A stretch of DNA of 64,000 nucleotides, taken from NCBI GenBank assembly GCA_016709995.1, contig JADJLQ010000001.1, positions 62,001-126,000 of the forward strand. Reading direction: 5' to 3'. The notes beneath the pieces are model-generated. The model saw only the letters and a list, made by a program, of their open reading frames with translations. It searched no databases and was not told where the DNA came from. Positions 1 to 10,400 of this stretch are shown one piece after another; position 1 is the stretch's first letter, and the number at the start of each line of letters is the position of its first letter. The position numbers and the translations under genes are program-made. The DNA comes from Saprospiraceae bacterium. GTDB lineage: Bacteria; Bacteroidota; Bacteroidia; Chitinophagales; Saprospiraceae.

Positions 1-201
1 CCTCAGTTCTATTTCAGGACTACCGATGTAACCGGAGATGTCAAATTGCCTGCAGGAGTTGAAATGGTTATGCCTGGTGATAATGTCACTATTGAAGCTA
101 GCCTTTTAAATTCTATAGCAATGGAAAAAAATCTTCGTTTTGCTATCCGCGAAGGCGGTCGCACAGTCGGTGCTGGTCAGGTTACAGAAATACTTGATTA
201 A
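1..201 (+). CDS. tuf: Elongation factor Tu, C-terminal end (partial)
   Basis: The window opens inside a gene; the first 66 codons read in frame to a TAA at 199-201. The peptide begins PQFYFRTTDVTGDV and ends GRTVGAGQVTEILD, the last part of EF-Tu domain 3, which contacts aminoacyl-tRNA and EF-Ts. EF-Tu delivers aminoacyl-tRNA to the ribosomal A site as a GTP complex. Placement directly before tRNA-Trp, secE and nusG is the classic tuf-trnW-secE-nusG-rplKAJL-rpoBC order. The GTPase domain lies outside the window. Identification is near certain from the conserved C-terminal motif. Confidence 0.97.
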   Translation, partial: PQFYFRTTDVTGDVKLPAGVEMVMPGDNVTIEASLLNSIAMEKNLRFAIREGGRTVGAGQVTEILD

Positions 202-235
202 TAGAGTATTATACTCGATATAATGAATAATTTTT

Positions 236-268
236 GAAGCATCTCCTGAAGAGGAGGTGCTTCTTTGT
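236..268 (+). terminator. Hairpin terminator after tuf
   Basis: A 12-bp stem (236-247 with 252-263, one G-T wobble) closes a GAAG loop 35 nt after the tuf stop and is followed by a short T-rich stretch (TTTGTC). The U tract is weak, so it may attenuate rather than fully stop transcription into tRNA-Trp. Confidence 0.6.
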
Positions 269-284
269 CATAAAAAAGTATTAA

Positions 285-357
285 ACGGGCATAGCTCAAT
301 TGGTAGAGCGACGGTCTCCAAAACCGTAGGCTGCGGGTTCGATTCCTGCTGCCCGTG
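285..357 (+). tRNA. trnW: tRNA-Trp (anticodon CCA)
   Basis: The full cloverleaf is readable: acceptor ACGGGCA (285-291) pairs with TGCCCGT (350-356). The anticodon stem ACGGT/ACCGT encloses loop CTCCAAA with anticodon CCA at 318-320, and the T arm carries GTTCGATTC. The discriminator is G357, and CCA is not encoded. The gene lies between tuf and secE, a conserved location for tRNA-Trp in many bacteria, and is probably cotranscribed with secE-nusG because only 22 bp separate them. Confidence 0.97.
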
Positions 358-379
358 CAAGCAAGTAAATTGAAAGTAA

Positions 380-568
380 ATGGATAAGTTAAGTTTATAT
401 CTGAGAGAATCGTATGATGAGCTGATGCATAAAGTCACCTGGCCTTCATGGGCTATGTTGGTAGATGCTGCTAAGATTGTGTTGGTGAGTACTGTTATTA
501 TCACAGCGATCATCTTTTTAATGGATGTAGTGTCTAACTATATTCTTCAAATAGTTTACGGGTTATAA
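380..568 (+). CDS. secE: Preprotein translocase subunit SecE
   Basis: A 62-residue single-span inner-membrane protein that clamps SecY in the Sec translocon. It has an amphipathic N-terminal helix containing the family motif E-L-x-K-V-T-W-P (residues about 14-22), then one hydrophobic segment (about 26-55). The length is typical of the short SecE of Bacteroidota. It starts 22 bp after tRNA-Trp and ends 4 bp before nusG, so the two are cotranscribed, as in most bacteria. Confidence 0.95.
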   Translation: MDKLSLYLRESYDELMHKVTWPSWAMLVDAAKIVLVSTVIITAIIFLMDVVSNYILQIVYGL

Positions 569-572
569 TAAT

Positions 573-1124
573 ATGGCTGACCAGGAAAAAAAATTGTATT
601 CTCTAAGGGTGATTAGAGGCAAAGAACGCAAAATCAAGGAGCGAATTGAACTAGAGATTCAGCGCCAGGGCTGGAATACATTCATTAGCCAGGTCATCGT
701 CCCTTCTGAAAAAGTGTATAAAATCAGAAATGGTAAAAAGGTAGTCTTAGAAAGAAATATTTTACCAGGATATATTTTATTGGAAGCAGAACCTTCCAAA
801 TTTGTACCAGAAGTAGTACAGGTTATAGCTAACATTCCCAATGTAATCCATTTTTTAGGCAGAGATACACCCATACCTATGAGTCCTGGCGAAGCAAACA
901 GGCTGCTGGGTAAAGTGGACGAATCTCAGGATGCCAGTGAGTCAATGATTGAACCTTTTATCAATGGCGAAACAGTGAAAATCATTGATGGACCATTCAA
1001 TGATTTTATCGGGGATATTAAAGAAGTAAACGAAGAGAAAAAGAAACTTAAAGTAATAGTTAAAATATTCGGCAGAGGAACTGAAGTTGAATTGAACTTT
1101 ATGCAAGTGGAGAAAACATCATAA
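573..1124 (+). CDS. nusG: Transcription termination/antitermination protein NusG
   Basis: At 183 residues it has the NGN domain first (residues about 8-110, beginning LYSLRVIRGKE) and a C-terminal KOW domain (about 127-180, GETVKIIDGPFNDFIG). NusG binds the RNA polymerase clamp, helps processivity and couples to Rho or to ribosomal protein S10. There is a 4-bp gap after secE. The length is normal and no insertion is seen. Downstream, 87 bp of AT-rich DNA separate it from rplK, without a convincing terminator. Confidence 0.95.
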   Translation: MADQEKKLYSLRVIRGKERKIKERIELEIQRQGWNTFISQVIVPSEKVYKIRNGKKVVLERNILPGYILLEAEPSKFVPEVVQVIANIPNVIHFLGRDTPIPMSPGEANRLLGKVDESQDASESMIEPFINGETVKIIDGPFNDFIGDIKEVNEEKKKLKVIVKIFGRGTEVELNFMQVEKTS

Positions 1125-1211
1125 AAAAAAGCATCTGGTTACTTTTAATGGCAAGCTTCCAGTCATTTTAAGGACTTTTTAGAATAACAAATTGAAATTT
1201 TTAAAATCATT

Positions 1212-1649
1212 ATGGCTAAAGAAATAGAAACATTCATTAAACTCCAGGTAAAAGGTGGCCAAGCCAATCCTGCGCCTCCGGTAGGTCCTGCTTTAGGTTC
1301 TAAAGGGGTCAATATTATGGAGTTTTGTAAGCGATTTAATGCCATGACCCAGGACAAACAAGGCAAAGTCGTTCCAGTGGTCATTTCAGTATTTAAGGAT
1401 AAATCTTTTGACTTCGTCATTAAGACTGCACCTGCAGCCATTCAACTCATGGAGGTTGCTAAGATCAAAAATGGTTCGAAAGAACCTAATAGAAATAAGG
1501 TGGCAAATGTGACATGGGATCAGGTCAAAGTTATAGCTGAAGACAAATTACCTGACCTCAATGCTATTACAGTGAGTGCCGCCATGAAGATGGTAGCGGG
1601 TACTGCCAGGAGCATGGGGATCACAGTAAGTGGTGATTTTCCGGGTTGA
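1212..1649 (+). CDS. rplK: 50S ribosomal protein L11
   Basis: A 145-residue protein of the GTPase-associated centre, binding 23S rRNA with L10/L12. The N-terminal domain has the proline-rich signature ANPAPPVGPALG (residues about 19-30), the thiostrepton/release-factor contact region. The C-terminal rRNA-binding domain ends AGTARSMGITV. The gene ends with TGA, evidence that TGA is a normal stop here. It is the first gene of the rplKAJL block. Confidence 0.97.
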   Translation: MAKEIETFIKLQVKGGQANPAPPVGPALGSKGVNIMEFCKRFNAMTQDKQGKVVPVVISVFKDKSFDFVIKTAPAAIQLMEVAKIKNGSKEPNRNKVANVTWDQVKVIAEDKLPDLNAITVSAAMKMVAGTARSMGITVSGDFPG

Positions 1650-1729
1650 TACCGGTTTATCGATATTTTTTATTCATCCGAGGGAGTCAGTTTTAACAGA
1701 TTGACGATAGCACCTCTAAATTTTTTGAA

Positions 1730-2422
1730 ATGGCAAAAGAAACTAAAAAAAGAAAAGCAGTAAATCCTAAAGTCGACAGGAAAAAATTATTCTCTGTCCA
1801 GGACGCGATGACATTGGTGAAAGAAGTCAATATTGCAAAATTTGATGCATCAGTGGATGTGCATATTAGGTTGGGGATAGATCCTCGCAAATCAGATCAG
1901 GCCATCAGAGGCACGGTTACACTTCCTCATGGTACCGGTAAAACAAAACGTGTACTTGTATTGTGTACTCCGGACAAAGAAGAGGAGGCTAAAGCTGCTG
2001 GTGCTGACCATGTGGGTCTGGATGATTATATCCAAAAAATATCTGAAGGGTGGATGGATATTGATGTCATTATCGCCACTCCAAGTGTCATGGCTAAAAT
2101 TGGTAAAATAGGTCGAATCCTCGGCCCAAGAGGATTGATGCCTAACCCCAAGACAGGCACTGTTACCCAGGATGTTGGTTCTGCTATCACGGAGGTCAAA
2201 GGAGGAAAAATTGCTTTTCGAGTAGACAAGCAAGCTATCATTCATAGTACGGTTGGTCGCGTATCTTTTGGTGTGGATAAATTGTCAGAAAATGCAAATG
2301 AGTTGATTTCTACAATCGTGAAACTGAAGCCATCCTCTGCTAAAGGTACTTATATCAAATCCATATCCGTAGCCAGTACGATGAGTCCTGGTATTTGGTT
2401 AGACACCAAAACCTTTCATTAA
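1730..2422 (+). CDS. rplA: 50S ribosomal protein L1
   Basis: A 230-residue L1-stalk protein. The conserved signature GPRGLMPNPKTGTVT lies at about residues 127-141. L1 moves deacylated tRNA out of the E site and, in many bacteria, represses its own operon by binding the mRNA leader. The 80-bp rplK-rplA gap contains a possible small stem around 1681-1718 that could be such a site, but I cannot show this. An N-terminal basic tract (KKRKAVNPKVDRKK) is typical of the family. Confidence 0.97.
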   Translation: MAKETKKRKAVNPKVDRKKLFSVQDAMTLVKEVNIAKFDASVDVHIRLGIDPRKSDQAIRGTVTLPHGTGKTKRVLVLCTPDKEEEAKAAGADHVGLDDYIQKISEGWMDIDVIIATPSVMAKIGKIGRILGPRGLMPNPKTGTVTQDVGSAITEVKGGKIAFRVDKQAIIHSTVGRVSFGVDKLSENANELISTIVKLKPSSAKGTYIKSISVASTMSPGIWLDTKTFH

Positions 2423-2455
2423 TTAATTTTTCTCATTAAGTAAACCTGGATTAAA

Positions 2456-2983
2456 ATGAATAAAACAGAGAAAGGGGCAACGATAGAAGCCCTGAAAGAT
2501 AAAATAAACGAAAGCTCTTTTTTCTACCTTGCTGACGCTTCTTCCATGACAGTGGCTCAAATAAATAGCTTTAGAAGAATTTGTCATGAAAAAGGTATTG
2601 AAGTAAAAGTGGTTAAAAATACCCTGGCAAGGAAAGCCATGGAAGCATTACCAGCTGACAAAGGTTATGCCGATCTGTATGAGGCTTTGCACGGCCCTAC
2701 CGCCATGTTATTTGCAGATGCTGGAAATGCACCAGCAAAGGTGATAAAGGACTTTAGAGCGACTTCTGAAAGACCGATTCTCAAAGCAGCCTACATTGAT
2801 AGTGCAGTATTCCTGGGAGATGATCAATTGGATGTACTCATCGCTATCAAATCAAAAAACGAGCTTATCGGAGAGATTATTTCTTTGCTGCAATCACCAG
2901 CCAAGAATGTCATCGGTGCTTTACAATCCGGAGGCCACAAATTGGCTGGACTGGTTAAAGCATTAGAGGAAAGAGCAAACTAA
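2456..2983 (+). CDS. rplJ: 50S ribosomal protein L10
   Basis: A 175-residue protein that forms the base of the L7/L12 stalk. The N-terminal rRNA/L11-binding domain includes the region KVVKNTLARKA (about residues 51-61), and the C-terminal helix that carries L12 dimers ends the protein (GHKLAGLVKALEERAN). Only 33 bp separate it from rplA, so there is no room for the large L10 leader seen in Firmicutes and Enterobacteria. Any autoregulation must use another site. Confidence 0.96.
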   Translation: MNKTEKGATIEALKDKINESSFFYLADASSMTVAQINSFRRICHEKGIEVKVVKNTLARKAMEALPADKGYADLYEALHGPTAMLFADAGNAPAKVIKDFRATSERPILKAAYIDSAVFLGDDQLDVLIAIKSKNELIGEIISLLQSPAKNVIGALQSGGHKLAGLVKALEERAN

Positions 2984-3049
2984 GGCTTCCAAGTACGCAT
3001 CATATTTTTTTAAAAAATCAATCTTAAAACAAATCAAACAAAAATTATC

Positions 3050-3427
3050 ATGGCAGATTTAAAAGCAATTGCAGATCAACTAGTAAGTTTAACAGTAAAA
3101 GAAGTAAATGAGTTGGCTGCAATATTAAAAGAAGAGCATGGTATCGAACCAGCAGCAGCTGCAGTAGCTATGGCTGCTCCAGGAGGTGCTGCTGCAGGTC
3201 CCGCAGCCGTAGAACAAACTGAGTTTAATGTAATTTTAAAGTCTAGTGGAGCAGAAAAACTTAAAGTAGTAAAAGAAGTAAAAACATTATTGAATCTTGG
3301 CTTAAAAGAAGCTAAAGATCTGGTAGATGGTGCTCCTGCAACTTTAAAAGAAAATGCTACCAAAGATGAAGCTCAAGCTCTTAAAGCTGCTTTAGAAGCA
3401 GTTGGCGCAGAAGTAGAGGTGAAGTAA
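3050..3427 (+). CDS. rplL: 50S ribosomal protein L7/L12
   Basis: A 125-residue acidic stalk protein. The N-terminal dimerisation helices (residues about 1-35) are followed by an Ala/Gly/Pro-rich hinge (about 38-55) and the factor-binding C-terminal domain (KSSGAEKLKVVKEVK ... AKDLVDGAPATLKE). It recruits EF-Tu, EF-G and IF2 to the ribosome. It is followed by a 153-bp gap with a strong hairpin before rpoB. Confidence 0.97.
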   Translation: MADLKAIADQLVSLTVKEVNELAAILKEEHGIEPAAAAVAMAAPGGAAAGPAAVEQTEFNVILKSSGAEKLKVVKEVKTLLNLGLKEAKDLVDGAPATLKENATKDEAQALKAALEAVGAEVEVK

Positions 3428-3469
3428 AGTCATTAATGCTGATTTTACCGCTACTACATAATAAAATCT

Positions 3470-3515
3470 ACTAGTGGCTTAGCTCAAATACGAAAGTATT
3501 TGGCTAAGCCTTTAG
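3470..3515 (+). promoter_or_regulatory. rplL-rpoB intergenic hairpin (attenuator or processing site)
   Basis: A near-perfect stem, 3476-3491 with 3496-3510 (one bulged T), closes a GAAA tetraloop; outer bases (ACTA 3470-3473 with TAGT at about 3512-3515) may extend it. No long U tract follows, so full termination is unlikely. By analogy with the rplL-rpoB attenuator and RNase III site of E. coli, it may lower rpoBC expression relative to ribosomal proteins or serve as a processing site. The structure is seen; the function is inferred. Confidence 0.6.
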
Positions 3516-3580
3516 TGATTATACACACTATTAGGACATTATCTTTTATTAATGACATTTTTAAATTCGCATAGAGGTTT

Positions 3581-6500
3581 ATGGCAATCAAAAAAATAGA
3601 ATCTAAGCGAGTCAATTTTGGGAAAATCAAACATGGCACAGAGTCGCCTGATCTTCTCGAAATACAACTCAAATCTTTCCAGGAGTTTTTTCAATTAGAA
3701 ACCACCCCGGAAAACCGAAGCAATGAAGGACTTTATAAGGTTTTTCAAGAAAACTTCCCCATTACAGACGCCAGAAATATCTTTTTACTGGAGTTTTTGG
3801 ATTATTTCGTAGACCCTCCACGCTACACGATTGAAGAGTGTATGCAAAGAGGCCTTACCTACAGCGTTCCTTTAAAAGCTAAGCTCCGACTTTCGTGTAA
3901 CGATGAGGAGCATGTTGACTTTGAAACCATCGTCCAGGATGTCTTTTTAGGCAATATACCTTATATGACTCCAAAGGGCACCTTCGTAATCAATGGAGCT
4001 GAAAGGGTCATCGTGAGCCAATTGCACAGATCTCCAGGGGTGTTTTTTAATCAGACCTTTCACCCGAACGGTACTAAAATTTATTCTGCCAGGGTTATTC
4101 CTTTTAAAGGTGCCTGGATGGAGTTCTCTACCGATATCAATACAGTGATGTATGCATATATCGATAGAAAGAAAAAATTTCCGGTTACAACCTTGCTTCG
4201 TGCCATCGGATTCGATTCTGATAAAGACATTTTAGACCTTTTTGGTCTCGCCGAAGAGGTGGTCGTCAATGCCAAAAACCTACAGGAGAATATTGGCCGC
4301 AAACTAGCTGCACGAGTATTGAAGAAGTGGACGGAAGATTTCGTCGACGAAGATACCGGCGAGGTTGTGACGATCGAAAGAAATGAGATCATTCTTGAAC
4401 GGGATGTGATCCTGGATGAAGATAATATCCAGTTGGTACTCGAAGCCGAGTCTGACATGATCATCTTGCAAAAAGAAGAAGTTGAAGATGATTATACCAT
4501 TATTTACAATACTTTACAAAAGGATCCTTCCAGCTCTGAATTAGAAGCTGTTCAACATATATATCGTCAATTAAGAGGTACTGATCCTCCAGACGAAGAA
4601 ACTGCCCGCGGTATCATTGACAAGTTGTTTTTCTCTGACAAAAGATATAACCTTGGTGAAGTAGGTAGGTACAAAATAAATAAAAAATTAGAGCAGGATA
4701 TAGACCTCAATATCATGATCCTGACTAATCAGGATATCATCAATATCGTCAAGTATCTGGTATTATTGATCAATCAGAAAGCTGAGCTTGATGACATCGA
4801 TCATCTAAGTAATAGAAGAGTACGCACCGTTGGCGAACAATTGTATGCGCAATTTGGTGTGGGTCTGGCCAGAATGGCTAGAACGATCAGAGAGCGTATG
4901 AACGTAAGAGACAATGAAGTGTTCACTCCGATCGACCTGATCAATGCCCGTACTTTGTCCTCTGTAGTATCCTCCTTTTTTGGTACTAGTCAATTATCTC
5001 AGTTTTTGGATCAAACCAATCCACTGTCTGAGATTACCCACAAACGTAGAATTTCTGCCTTAGGTCCTGGTGGTTTGTCCAGAGAACGTGCTGGATTTGA
5101 GGTGCGAGATGTTCATTACTCTCATTATGGTCGTCTCTGTACCATCGAGACTCCTGAAGGACCTAATATCGGTTTGATCTCCACAATGTGTGTACACGCG
5201 AAGATTAACAAAATGGGTTTCCTGGAGACACCGTACCGCAAAGTCAAAAATGGTGTTGTTGAAACTAAATCTCATGCAGAGTTTTTATCGGCAGAACTGG
5301 AAGATAACAAGAGAATCGCGCAGGCCAACTCACTCATTGATGAGAAAGGAGCCTTCCTTAACGATCGGATAAAATGTCGGCAACATGGTGACTTTCCTGT
5401 GCTGACTCCTGAAGAAGTAGAGTACATCGATATAGCTCCAAATCAAATCGTTGGAGTATCTGCTTCCTTGATTCCATTCCTTGAAAACGATGATGCTAAC
5501 CGTGCTTTGATGGGATCTAACATGCAGCGTCAGGCAGTTCCATTGATTCATCCAACATCACCGATCGTAGGTACAGGCCTTGAAGGTAAAGTGGCTATGG
5601 ATAGCCGGATGTTGATCAATGCAGAAGGGGAGGGTACCGTCGAGTATGTAGATGCCAATCAGATTGTCATTAAATACGATAGATCTGAAGAAGATCAATT
5701 AGTATCATTTGAAGATAATCTCAAGACATATCAGCTCACTAAATTCCAGCGTACTAATCAAGCTACTTGTATCAATTTGAAGCCTATCGTCAAAAAAGGT
5801 GATCGGGTGCATGCAGGAAGCATACTTTGCGATGGTTATGCTACCGACAAGGGAGAGTTAGCCTTAGGCCAAAACCTGAAGGTGGCCTTTATGCCCTGGA
5901 AAGGCTACAATTTTGAAGATGCCATAGTGATTTCAGAGCGAGTCGTCCAACAGGATGTATTTTCCTCTATCCATATAGAAAGTTTTGATTTAGATGTAAG
6001 AGAAACCAAATTGGGTGATGAAGAACTTACAAATGATATTCCAAACGTAAGTGAAGAAGCCACTAAAGATCTGGATGAAAATGGTATCATCCGCATCGGC
6101 GCCTGGGTCAATGAAGGCGATATTCTGATTGGTAAAATTACACCTAAAGGAGAGTCAGATCCTACCCCTGAAGAGAAACTTCTGCGGGCGATATTTGGCG
6201 ATAAAGCAGGAGATGTAAAAGATGCATCATTAAAAGCGCCACCATCTATCGAGGGGGTGGTGATCAGCAAGCAGCTTTTTGCCAAAGCCAAAAAGGATAA
6301 AGTTCAAAAGACCCAGGAAAAAGATATTATCGACAAACTGGATCAAAAACATGAAGTCGCTGTCAATCAGCTCAAAACTATATTGATATATAAACTTATG
6401 CGCTTATTGAAAGGTGATGCCACAGAAGGTGTAAAGACCATCTACGGTGAGCAACTTCTTTCTAAAGGCACGAAATTTACTCCTAATGTGTTGAAGAAAC

Positions 6501-7390
6501 TCGACTTTGCTTCAGTGGATTATACAGGTTGGACAGCAGACAAAAAGACCAATCTATTAATCACTCGGTTATTGCACAACTTCAGCATTAAATATAATGA
6601 AGAGGTCGGTAGGTTTAAGCGGGAAAAATTTAATGTAAGTATTGGTGATGAACTTCCCGCTGGTGTTCAAAAACTGGCCAAGGTGTATATAGCCAAGCGC
6701 AGAAAACTGAAAGTAGGTGATAAGATGGCGGGTCGCCATGGAAATAAAGGTATCGTATCCAGGATAGTTAGGATGGAAGATATGCCATTCCTCGAAGACG
6801 GCACTGCAGTAGATATAGTGCTCAATCCGCTTGGAGTACCTTCAAGGATGAACCTGGGTCAGATATTTGAGACCGTTCTTGGTTGGGCCGGAGAAAAAAT
6901 GGGTGTCAAATTTGCCACTCCGATTTTTGATGGCGCTAGCTTGGGTGAGATCGAATCCTATATTGAAAAAGCGGACTTGCCTCAGTATGGTCAGACATTC
7001 TTATACGATGGTGAGACTGGTGACAGATTCCACCAACAAGCCACCGTAGGTGTGATCTATATGTTGAAGCTTTCTCACATGGTTGATGATAAAATGCACG
7101 CCAGATCGATAGGCCCCTACAGTCTGATTACGCAACAACCACTTGGTGGAAAAGCACAGTTTGGAGGTCAAAGATTTGGTGAGATGGAAGTCTGGGCATT
7201 AGAGGCCTATGGTGCATCGCATATATTACAAGAATTACTCACAGTCAAATCTGATGATATCATTGGTAGAGCCAAAGCATATGAAGCTATAGTAAAAGGT
7301 GAAAACCTTCCTGAGCCAAATATTCCTGAGTCCTTCAATGTATTGATCAACGAATTACAGGGCCTTGCCCTCGAGATAAAATTTGAATAA
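3581..7390 (+). CDS. rpoB: DNA-directed RNA polymerase subunit beta
   Basis: A 1269-residue beta subunit of RNA polymerase. The rifampicin-binding region begins near residue 468 (GTSQLSQFLDQ) and continues through THKRRISALGPGGL with no resistance-type change apparent. The highly conserved GDKMAGRHGNKG lies at about 1046-1057. The C-terminus (GQRFGEMEVWALEAYGA...) contacts beta-prime. The length is typical for Bacteroidota. rpoC follows after 36 bp, in the same transcription unit. Confidence 0.98.
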   Translation: MAIKKIESKRVNFGKIKHGTESPDLLEIQLKSFQEFFQLETTPENRSNEGLYKVFQENFPITDARNIFLLEFLDYFVDPPRYTIEECMQRGLTYSVPLKAKLRLSCNDEEHVDFETIVQDVFLGNIPYMTPKGTFVINGAERVIVSQLHRSPGVFFNQTFHPNGTKIYSARVIPFKGAWMEFSTDINTVMYAYIDRKKKFPVTTLLRAIGFDSDKDILDLFGLAEEVVVNAKNLQENIGRKLAARVLKKWTEDFVDEDTGEVVTIERNEIILERDVILDEDNIQLVLEAESDMIILQKEEVEDDYTIIYNTLQKDPSSSELEAVQHIYRQLRGTDPPDEETARGIIDKLFFSDKRYNLGEVGRYKINKKLEQDIDLNIMILTNQDIINIVKYLVLLINQKAELDDIDHLSNRRVRTVGEQLYAQFGVGLARMARTIRERMNVRDNEVFTPIDLINARTLSSVVSSFFGTSQLSQFLDQTNPLSEITHKRRISALGPGGLSRERAGFEVRDVHYSHYGRLCTIETPEGPNIGLISTMCVHAKINKMGFLETPYRKVKNGVVETKSHAEFLSAELEDNKRIAQANSLIDEKGAFLNDRIKCRQHGDFPVLTPEEVEYIDIAPNQIVGVSASLIPFLENDDANRALMGSNMQRQAVPLIHPTSPIVGTGLEGKVAMDSRMLINAEGEGTVEYVDANQIVIKYDRSEEDQLVSFEDNLKTYQLTKFQRTNQATCINLKPIVKKGDRVHAGSILCDGYATDKGELALGQNLKVAFMPWKGYNFEDAIVISERVVQQDVFSSIHIESFDLDVRETKLGDEELTNDIPNVSEEATKDLDENGIIRIGAWVNEGDILIGKITPKGESDPTPEEKLLRAIFGDKAGDVKDASLKAPPSIEGVVISKQLFAKAKKDKVQKTQEKDIIDKLDQKHEVAVNQLKTILIYKLMRLLKGDATEGVKTIYGEQLLSKGTKFTPNVLKKLDFASVDYTGWTADKKTNLLITRLLHNFSIKYNEEVGRFKREKFNVSIGDELPAGVQKLAKVYIAKRRKLKVGDKMAGRHGNKGIVSRIVRMEDMPFLEDGTAVDIVLNPLGVPSRMNLGQIFETVLGWAGEKMGVKFATPIFDGASLGEIESYIEKADLPQYGQTFLYDGETGDRFHQQATVGVIYMLKLSHMVDDKMHARSIGPYSLITQQPLGGKAQFGGQRFGEMEVWALEAYGASHILQELLTVKSDDIIGRAKAYEAIVKGENLPEPNIPESFNVLINELQGLALEIKFE

Positions 7391-7426
7391 TCTGGTATTT
7401 TTTAATTCATTAAATCAAATTGGTAT

Positions 7427-10400
7427 ATGCCATTTAAAAAGAAAAGTACTAAGCATCCTAAATACTTTGATAGTATTACGATCAGTCTTTCTTCTCCTGA
7501 TGATATCCTTGAAAGATCTTATGGAGAAGTATTAAAACCAGAGACCATCAATTATCGTTCGTATAAACCTGAGCGAGATGGTTTATTTTGTGAACGAATA
7601 TTTGGCCCTGTAAAAGATTACGAATGTTATTGTGGAAAATACAAACGTATTAGGTATAAAGGAATCGTTTGCGACAGATGTGGAGTAGAAGTCACGGAGA
7701 AAAAAGTACGAAGAGAACGAATGGGCCACATCAAATTAGTGGTACCTGTTGTCCATATTTGGTTCTTCAAATCTCTACCGAATAAAATAGGTTATTTACT
7801 AGGGCTTTCTTCAAAAAAACTGGAGTCTATCATATATTATGAAAGGTATGTGGTCATTCAACCAGGAGTAAAAGAGAAAGACGGCATCGGCCAACTGGAT
7901 TTATTATTAGAAGAAGAATATCTCGATATACTTGAGGCCTTACCTAAAGAAAATCAATTCTTAGACGATACTCATCCAGATAAATTTATCGCCAAGATGG
8001 GTGCTTTAGCTGTCAAAGATTTGCTCGAAAGAGTCAATCTGGACGATGTGTCATTTGACCTGAGGCACAAATCTTCTACCGAAAGCTCCCAGCAGAGGAA
8101 ATCCGAAGCTTTGAAGAGGCTTAGAGTAGTTGAAGCTTTTAGGGATGGCCAGAAAAATCAGGTCAATAAACCTGAATGGACCATCATCCAATATTTGCCG
8201 GTGATTCCACCTGAATTGAGGCCTTTAGTCCCTTTGGATGGAGGAAGATTTGCCAGTTCGGATTTAAATGATTTGTATCGCCGTGTGATCATCAGAAATA
8301 ATCGTTTAAAGAGATTGTTAGAGATCAAAGCGCCAGAAGTCATCCTTAGAAATGAAAAAAGGATGCTACAGGAAGCGGTAGACAGCTTGTTTGACAATAG
8401 TCGTAAATCGAATGCCGTAAAAGCAGAAGGTGGTCGTGCTTTGAAGTCTTTGAGTGATATTCTTAAGGGTAAACAGGGTCGATTCCGTCAAAATTTATTA
8501 GGTAAGCGTGTAGATTATTCAGGACGATCTGTTATCGTCGTAGGGCCTACATTGAGACTTCATGAGTGTGGTTTGCCCAAAAACATGGCTGCTGAATTAT
8601 TCAAACCTTTCGTGATCAGGAAACTGATCGAGCGAGGTATAGTAAAGACTGTAAAATCAGCCAAAAAATTGGTTGATCGCAAAGACCCTGTGATCTGGGA
8701 AATATTAGAAAATATCCTGAAGGGCCATCCGGTGATGCTGAACAGAGCTCCAACACTGCACCGTTTATCTATCCAGGCATTTCAGCCTAGATTGATAGAA
8801 GGAAAAGCTATTCAATTGCATCCTTTGGTCTGCGGTGCGTTCAACGCTGACTTTGACGGTGACCAAATGGCAGTGCACGTGCCTTTGAGCCAGACATCTA
8901 TTCTGGAAGCCCAGTTGCTGATGCTTTCTTCGCATAACTTGCTCAATCCACAGGATGGTTCGCCAATTTCTTTGCCTTCTCAAGACATGGTACTTGGTTT
9001 ATATTATTTGACCAAAGAGAAAAAATCTACGGAGAAAGAGAAAGTCAGAGGCGAAGGTTCCAGGTTTTATTCCCACGAAGAAGTGATTATAGCTTTTAAT
9101 GAAGGCAAGCTCGATCTGCATGCAGCGATCAAAGTGAGGGCCAAAGCCATTGGAGAGGATGGTCAGATGACAATCAAGTTGATCGATACCACGGTTGGAA
9201 GAGTATTGCTTAACCAGGCTGTGCCTGAGAAAGTGCCTTTCATCAATGAATTGGCAACTAAAAAGACTTTGAAAAAAATCATCAGTGATGTCATCCTGAG
9301 GACTGATTTTGCCCAAACTGCAGACTTTTTGGATTCCATAAAAGACCTTGGTTTCTATTGGGCATTCAAAGGAGGTTTGTCTTTTAATCTCGGTGATCTT
9401 GTGATACCATCTATCAAGGATTTGACCTTAAAACAAGCTCAGGTAGAGGTAGATGAGATCTGGGAAAATTATAATACTGGTCTCATTACTAACAATGAGC
9501 GATACAACCAAATTATTGACCGTTGGACTTTTGCCGATAATAGGATCACAGATAGTTTGATGAAAGAATTGGCGAGCCACAAGCTGGGATTCAACTCAGT
9601 GTATATGATGTTACACTCTGGTGCAAGAGGATCAAAACAGCAAATAAAGCAGCTGTGTGGTTTGAGAGGATTGATGGCTAAACCCAGAAAATCTGGTGAT
9701 ACCGGAGCGGCAATCATTGAAAATCCCATCTTGTCTAATTTCTTGGATGGACTAAGTGTATTGGAATATTTTATCTCTACCCACGGAGCTCGAAAGGGTC
9801 TGGCGGATACAGCGTTGAAAACTGCTGATGCAGGTTACCTCACCAGGAGGCTGGTAGATGTATCTCAGGATGTTGTAATCACAGAAGTAGATTGTGGTAC
9901 ATTGAGAGGTATCGAGACAGTGGCTTTAAAGGACAATGAAAAGGTTATTGAACCTCTTTCCACCAGAATACACGGTCGATACAACTTACATGATATTTAT
10001 AACCCGGTCACCGATGAATTCATCATAGGGGCAGGTGAATATATCACTGAAAAATTAGCTGAAAAAATAGAAGAAGTAGGTATCGAGTCTGTGACGATCA
10101 GGTCTGTGTTGACTTGTGAGACTAAACGTGGTGTTTGTACCAAATGTTACGGTAAAAACCTTGCCACAGGTCGTATTGCTGAGCAAGGAGATGCTGTCGG
10201 AACCATTGCAGCTCAGTCTATTGGTGAGCCTGGTACGCAGCTTACACTTCGTACCTTCCACGTGGGAGGTATCGCTTCCATCTCAAAGACAGAGTCTGAG
10301 TTGGTAGCCAAATTTGACGGTGCCATTGAGTTTGATAATGTGACCTTTACTTTGGTCAAAGAAGAAGATCAGAAGACCAATATCATTCTCTCCAGATCAG

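Noticed and set aside
2423..2455. L10 leader regulatory RNA before rplJ
   Set aside because: Only 33 bp separate rplA and rplJ, too short for the known structure.
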